Assembly: GCA_025363655.1 (NCBI GenBank)
Contig: JANYDK010000017.1
Coordinates: 1 to 64,000, forward strand
DNA: 64,000 bases
Source of the DNA: Deltaproteobacteria bacterium
GTDB lineage: Bacteria > Myxococcota_A > Polyangia > Polyangiales > JADJMO01
Reading direction: 5' to 3'
The translations under genes were made by a program, and so were the position numbers. Of the stretch, positions 60,595 through 64,000 are shown in pieces. The first letter of the stretch is position 1, and every line of letters starts with the position of its first letter. The notes under the pieces are model-generated. The model searched no databases, was not told the origin of the DNA, and was given only the letters and a program-made list of their open reading frames with translations.

Positions 60595-62019
60595 ATGTCG
60601 AACACGGCCCTACCCGTCCTCCAAACCCAACCGAACGCCGCTCCGCAAGGGGCGAGCGATGAGCTCAAACACCTGAAGCCGCCGGTCGATCCGGCGAAGC
60701 TGAAGCACCGCGATCTGCTCGGTGGCACTTTCTGGCAGAAAATTCCGGCCTATCGTGAGATCAGCGAGGCGACGTTCCTCGATCACTCGTGGCAGAGCAA
60801 GCACTCGATCATCAACCCGGAGAAGCTGCTCGACGCCGTGCGCGGCCTCGTGAGTGACGAGTTCATCGCCGACGCCAAGGTCGGATTCTCGCGTGCGCCG
60901 ATGAGCGTGCGGGTCTCGCCGTATCTCTTGTCGCTCATCGACTGGACCGATCCGTACCACGATCCGCTGCGCATCCAGTTCATCCCCGTCGGCTCGCGGC
61001 TCCTGCCCGATCACCCGAAGCTGGGTCTCGATTCGCTCCACGAGCAGGCCGACGCGCCGGTGCCGGGGCTGACGCATCGTTATCCCGACAAGGCGCTCTT
61101 TCTCCCGCTCGACACCTGTCCCGTCTATTGCCGTTTCTGCACGCGCAGCTATGCGGTCGGCGTCGACACCGAAGAGGTCGAGAAGGTGCAGTTGAAGGCC
61201 AAGCCCGAGCGTTGGCAGCGCGCGTTCCGCTACATCAGTGAGCGGCCCGAGCTCGAGGACATCGTCGTCAGCGGCGGTGATGCGTACAACCTACGGGCGA
61301 CGCAAATCACCGAGATCGGCGAGGCGCTCCTGGCGCTCCCGAACGTGCGTCGCATTCGCTTCGCCACCAAAGGGCCGGCGGTCATGCCGCAGAAGGTCCT
61401 CACCGATCACGCCTGGGCCGACGCGCTCACGGCGGTCGTCGAGAAGGGGCGCAAGCTGCACAAGGAAGTGGTGCTGCACACCCACTTCAACAACCCCAAC
61501 GAGATCACCGCCATCACCGAAGCAGCGATGAACAAGCTGCACGAGCGCGGAATCTACGTGCGCAACCAGTCGGTGCTGCAGAAGGGCGTGAACGACACCG
61601 TCGAGACGATGCGCCTGCTCATCAAGCGCCTCGGCCACGTCAACGTGCATCCATACTATGTTTATGTTCACGACCTGGTGCAGGGCGTGGAAGACCTCCG
61701 CACCACGCTCGACACCGGCCTCATGCTCGAGAAGCACGTGCGCGGCTCGACGGCCGGCTTCAACACGCCGACCTTCGTCGTCGATGCTCCGGGCGGTGGC
61801 GGCAAGCGCGATGCGCACTCGTTCGAGCACTACGATCGCGACAATGGCATCAGCGTCTTCACCAGCCCGGCGGTGAAGGACGACCAGTACTACATCTATT
61901 ACGATCCGCTTCACCTCCTCCCGAGCGACGCCGCGCGTGAGCGTTGGAAGAACCCGACCGAGATCGAGAAGATGATCGACACCGCGATCGCCAAGGCGCG
62001 CGGGCAAGTCCGTCCCTGA
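60595..62019 (+). CDS. KamA-family radical SAM aminomutase (second copy)
   Basis: 474 residues. The radical SAM motif CPVYCRFC gives Cys175, Cys179 and Cys182. SGGDAYNL replaces the usual SGGDPL. The lysine-reading aspartates of characterised lysine 2,3-aminomutase are conserved (QKGVND, VVDAPGGGGK). It is longer than the copy at 10328 because of an N-terminal region and a C-terminal YYIYYDPLHLLPSDA domain. Start 60595 has a weak GGAAG site; ATG 60532 in the same frame fits a leaderless promoter. No acetyltransferase (ablB) or EF-P gene is adjacent. Confidence 0.85.
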   Translation: MSNTALPVLQTQPNAAPQGASDELKHLKPPVDPAKLKHRDLLGGTFWQKIPAYREISEATFLDHSWQSKHSIINPEKLLDAVRGLVSDEFIADAKVGFSRAPMSVRVSPYLLSLIDWTDPYHDPLRIQFIPVGSRLLPDHPKLGLDSLHEQADAPVPGLTHRYPDKALFLPLDTCPVYCRFCTRSYAVGVDTEEVEKVQLKAKPERWQRAFRYISERPELEDIVVSGGDAYNLRATQITEIGEALLALPNVRRIRFATKGPAVMPQKVLTDHAWADALTAVVEKGRKLHKEVVLHTHFNNPNEITAITEAAMNKLHERGIYVRNQSVLQKGVNDTVETMRLLIKRLGHVNVHPYYVYVHDLVQGVEDLRTTLDTGLMLEKHVRGSTAGFNTPTFVVDAPGGGGKRDAHSFEHYDRDNGISVFTSPAVKDDQYYIYYDPLHLLPSDAARERWKNPTEIEKMIDTAIAKARGQVRP

Positions 62020-62080
62020 GCTCCGCGAGGTCCGCTGGCTCGGCCCACCTCACGTTCTCCACGTAAATGAGGCGTCAAAA

Positions 62081-62150
62081 CCTCCCAATGTGATTGGCCC
62101 CGAGGGCATCGAAGGGCAGGCTCGTACGTCTGTTCGATCACACTGGGAGG
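62081..62150 (+). promoter_or_regulatory. Inverted repeat able to sequester the ribosome-binding site at 62145
   Basis: CCTCCCAATGTGAT (62081-62094) pairs with ATCACACTGGGAGG (62137-62150) over 13 of 14 positions, leaving one A/C mismatch and a 42-nt loop. A wobble and a G-C pair can extend it. The right arm ends with GGGAGG, the Shine-Dalgarno of the lipoprotein gene at 62157. The hairpin forms in mRNA only if transcription starts upstream of 62081, which I could not show. Confidence 0.5.
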
Positions 62151-62156
62151 TTCCTC

Positions 62157-62513
62157 ATGCGTCGATGGCTGCTTCGAGGGTTCGCGCTGACGTTCGCGCT
62201 GTCGGTGCTCGGTTGGCACGTCGTCACCTCGGCGGGATGTGAAAAGCAGCAGCCGGCGCCGTATCTACCCGTGCGGATGATGATGCCGCCGGCGGCGAGC
62301 GAGGCCGGGACGGGGGCCACGGGGGCGACGCCGCAAGGTGCTGCGCCATCGCTCAACCAAGCGAAGGCCATCGAGTCGGCGCCGAAGAAGCCGTGCAAGC
62401 CGGCTTACTTTCCTGCGACCAAAGCGGCTCCCGTGTTCCACGACGACGAGGTGCCGTGCGTCGACGAGGCTCCCCTCGGACAAGGGCCGGCCAAGCCAGG
62501 AAACGCGAAGTGA
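62157..62513 (+). CDS. Lipoprotein of unknown function
   Basis: 118 residues. The signal has a double-Arg start (MRRWLLRGF) and ends in TSAGC. The rest is Pro/Ala/Gly-rich with two cysteines (CKPAYFP and VPCVDEAP) that could form one disulfide. GGGAGG lies 6 nt before the ATG at 62157 and may be occluded by the hairpin at 62081-62150. Its TGA overlaps the next ATG (TGATG), so translation of the desaturase-like gene is coupled to it. Confidence 0.65.
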   Translation: MRRWLLRGFALTFALSVLGWHVVTSAGCEKQQPAPYLPVRMMMPPAASEAGTGATGATPQGAAPSLNQAKAIESAPKKPCKPAYFPATKAAPVFHDDEVPCVDEAPLGQGPAKPGNAK

Positions 62514-63442
62514 TGTGGACGCGGCTCCTCGACGCGCTCGCGAGCCTGGCGCTCCTCGTGGCCGTCTTCGTGCCCCTCGAGCGTGCGTTTCCAGCCCGGA
62601 AAACCCAGCCGATCGCGCGTCGTGAGCTGACCTTGGACGGCGCCTTCTTCTTCGGCCAATACCTGCTTTGGAACCTCGTCGCGTTGACGCTGCTCGTCTT
62701 CGCCGACGGCACGCTTCGTCATCACGGACCGTCGTCGTTCCAAGCCTGGGTCGCCTCGACGCCGTGGTGGGCGCAAGGCCTCGCCGCCGTGCTCCTCGGC
62801 GACATGCTCGTCTATTGGTTCCATCGCGCGTGCCACTCGTGGGAGCCGCTCTGGCGCATCCATTCGGTGCATCACTCTTCGGAGAGCCTCGATTTCGTCG
62901 CCGCGCATCGCGAGCATCCGATCGATGGAATTTGCACGCAGCTGGCGGCCAATCTTCCGGCGTTCATGATGGGCGTCTCGCTGCAGTCGCTCGCCGGCTT
63001 CATCGCCTTTCGCGGGATGTGGGCGATCTTCGTCCACTCCAACGTGCGCCTCCCGCTCGGCCCGTTGCGCTGGATTTTCGGCGCGCCCGAGCTCCATCAC
63101 TGGCATCACGCGAAGAACTTCAGGGGCCACAACTACGCCAACATCGCGCCGTGGATCGATCTCCTCTTCGGGACGCACCACTGCCCCGAAGGCGAAGAGA
63201 CGTATGCGCTGGGGCTCGAAGAGAAGCTCCCCGAAGGGTACTTCGCGAAGCTGGCGCACCCGTTCAAGCCGGCAATCGCCTGGATTTTCCGTGCTCCCGC
63301 GGCTCAGCGGCAGCTCGCCGGATCTGCCAGCTTGCACGAGCCGCCCCCGCACTTCGCGCCGTCGGCTGCGGGGGCGACGCAGGTGCCGGCGAACGTTCCG
63401 GTGGCTGTTTTGCAGGTCGATCCACCACTGCAGACTTTGTAA
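62513..63442 (+). CDS. Sterol desaturase/fatty acid hydroxylase superfamily membrane protein
   Basis: 309 residues. Membrane helices near ~5-25, 40-62 and 82-110 carry the di-iron histidine clusters of the family: [14 protein letters not shown], then HHWHH after a further membrane segment. It likely hydroxylates or desaturates a lipid in the inner membrane. The family-like part ends near residue 262 (KPAIAWIF). The last ~45 residues read through DNA that encodes, on the opposite strand, a Cys-rich peptide, so this C-terminus is probably acquired. ATG 62513 overlaps the lipoprotein stop. Confidence 0.85.
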   Translation: MWTRLLDALASLALLVAVFVPLERAFPARKTQPIARRELTLDGAFFFGQYLLWNLVALTLLVFADGTLRHHGPSSFQAWVASTPWWAQGLAAVLLGDMLVYWFHRACHSWEPLWRIHSVHHSSESLDFVAAHREHPIDGICTQLAANLPAFMMGVSLQSLAGFIAFRGMWAIFVHSNVRLPLGPLRWIFGAPELHHWHHAKNFRGHNYANIAPWIDLLFGTHHCPEGEETYALGLEEKLPEGYFAKLAHPFKPAIAWIFRAPAAQRQLAGSASLHEPPPHFAPSAAGATQVPANVPVAVLQVDPPLQTL

Positions 63443-63450
63443 TCGGTGCC
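63304..63450 (-). pseudogene. Remnant of a Cys-rich myxobacterial lipoprotein gene, antisense to desaturase 3' end
   Basis: On the minus strand ~46 codons read [15 protein letters not shown], then [19 protein letters not shown] and ADPASC before a TGA at 63304. This is the six-Cys, Gly-spaced pattern of tails found in myxobacterial secreted proteins. No start, signal peptide or earlier domain exists upstream, where the FAD oxidase gene begins. It therefore looks like the 3' end of a lost gene, joined tail-to-tail with the desaturase gene. An unrelated coincidence cannot be excluded. Confidence 0.5.
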
Positions 63451-63510
63451 GACGAGCCCGGACCAATCACCGCTGGATCGCCCCCGACCATCGTGCAAGC
63501 GTTCGCCTCC

Positions 63511-64000
63511 ATGGACCAGGTTCGTCATCTCATCGTCGGCGCCGGCATCAGCGGCCTCGCCACCGCGGCTTTTCTCGCAGATCGCGACTACTTGGTCCTC
63601 GAGGCCGACGGCGAGATTGGCGGCTACTGCAAGACGATAAGGCGGTCGGGCTTCACCTGGGATTACTCGGGACACTTCTTCCACTTCAAGCACGCGGACA
63701 TCGAGGCGTGGCTCCGCGAGCGCATGCCCGGGCAGAACATCCGCACCATCGAGAAGAAGTCGTTCATCTCCTTCGGCGGCAAGACCATCGACTTCCCGTT
63801 CCAGAAGAACATCCACCAGCTCCCGCAGGCCGACTTCATAGACTGTCTATACGATCTCTATTTCGCGCGGACGCCGGGCGCGCGGAAAGAGCCGCTGCCG
63901 GAGACGAACTTCAAAGAGATGCTCTATGCGCGCTTCGGACAGGGCATCGCCGAGCGCTTTCTCATTCCTTACAACGAGAAGCTCTACGCCTGCGATCTCG
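63511..64000 (+). CDS. FAD-dependent amine oxidase/UDP-galactopyranose mutase-like protein (gene cut by right edge)
   Basis: The first 163 codons are in view. The dinucleotide-binding motif [19 protein letters not shown] begins at residue ~7, with GGYCKTI next, as in UDP-galactopyranose mutase and protoporphyrinogen-oxidase-like flavoproteins. DYSGHFFHF and [10 protein letters not shown] recall the UGM-like group, which acts on nucleotide sugars. ATG 63511 lies 68 bp after the desaturase stop. The product and substrate cannot be settled without the rest. Confidence 0.8.
   Translation, partial: MDQVRHLIVGAGISGLATAAFLADRDYLVLEADGEIGGYCKTIRRSGFTWDYSGHFFHFKHADIEAWLRERMPGQNIRTIEKKSFISFGGKTIDFPFQKNIHQLPQADFIDCLYDLYFARTPGARKEPLPETNFKEMLYARFGQGIAERFLIPYNEKLYACDL

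Overview
The window is about two-thirds G+C and carries genes typical of a predatory or social soil deltaproteobacterium-type organism. These include a Hanks-type Ser/Thr kinase followed by a PEGA-domain protein, a PP2C phosphatase, an AgmX/PglI-type motility/TonB-like protein, a Roadblock protein, PilZ, many short-repeat or cysteine-rich lipoproteins, a VWA lipoprotein and a lipoprotein serpin. Together they point to Myxococcota, most likely Polyangiales; this is inferred from gene content only. I see no rRNA, tRNA, CRISPR array, insertion sequence or prophage. It looks like an ordinary chromosomal segment, and both edges cut through genes.

Layout. 1-6.6 kb: the C-terminal half of an AddA-type helicase-nuclease, a histone-like/winged-helix DNA-binding protein, two metallo-beta-lactamase-fold proteins, a beta-helix lipoprotein and a YiiX/NlpC-like hydrolase. 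6.7-13.2 kb: HPPD (tyrosine catabolism), a large GT-C-like membrane protein, a KamA-family aminomutase, the rpmI-rplT ribosomal operon with its own promoter and terminator, and a CcmE-like haem chaperone with the rare CxxxY motif. 13.2-24.8 kb: small membrane and hypothetical proteins, an ECF sigma/anti-sigma pair, an orphan NtrY-like histidine kinase, a beta-barrel plus LolA-like pair, a PP2C phosphatase facing an FGE-like protein, and a DUF4403-like lipoprotein. 24.9-32.8 kb: a secretome block (serpin, Lys/Asp lipoprotein, di-haem MauG-like lipoprotein, VWA lipoprotein, trypsin-like protease with a 33-glycine linker). 32.9-36.1 kb: a four-gene leftward operon (membrane protein, PPIase, Roadblock, aminotransferase). 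36.1-46.2 kb: a third MBL-fold protein, apt, a globin-coupled sensor kinase with its NtrC partner, moaB, rimO, PilZ, and an FHA/TonB-like protein with an M23 peptidase. 46.2-50.9 kb: an NAD salvage operon, pncB-pncA-nadE, ending in its probable regulator nrtR, with a perfect inverted repeat inside the promoter. 50.9-55.1 kb: the kinase-PEGA-thiO operon. 55.1-64 kb: an eight-repeat Cys-rich lipoprotein, an IPT/TIG protein, 5-FCL, a patatin, a second KamA-family protein, a sterol-desaturase-like protein whose 3' end runs over an antisense Cys-rich gene remnant, and the start of an FAD amine-oxidase/UGM-like gene.

Regulatory grammar. At least sixteen genes on both strands have a TAnnnn hexamer ending 6-10 nt before the start codon and no Shine-Dalgarno. 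That is the spacing expected if transcription starts at or next to the start codon, so leaderless expression is probably common here. Other genes (rplT, the serpin, the protease, the 62157 lipoprotein) have clear AGGAGG-type sites, so both modes coexist. The observations I rate highest are the CxxxY CcmE-like protein, the self-contained NrtR operon and its operator, the leaderless pattern, a hairpin that would sequester a ribosome-binding site at 62 kb, and the globin-coupled NtrBC-type system.
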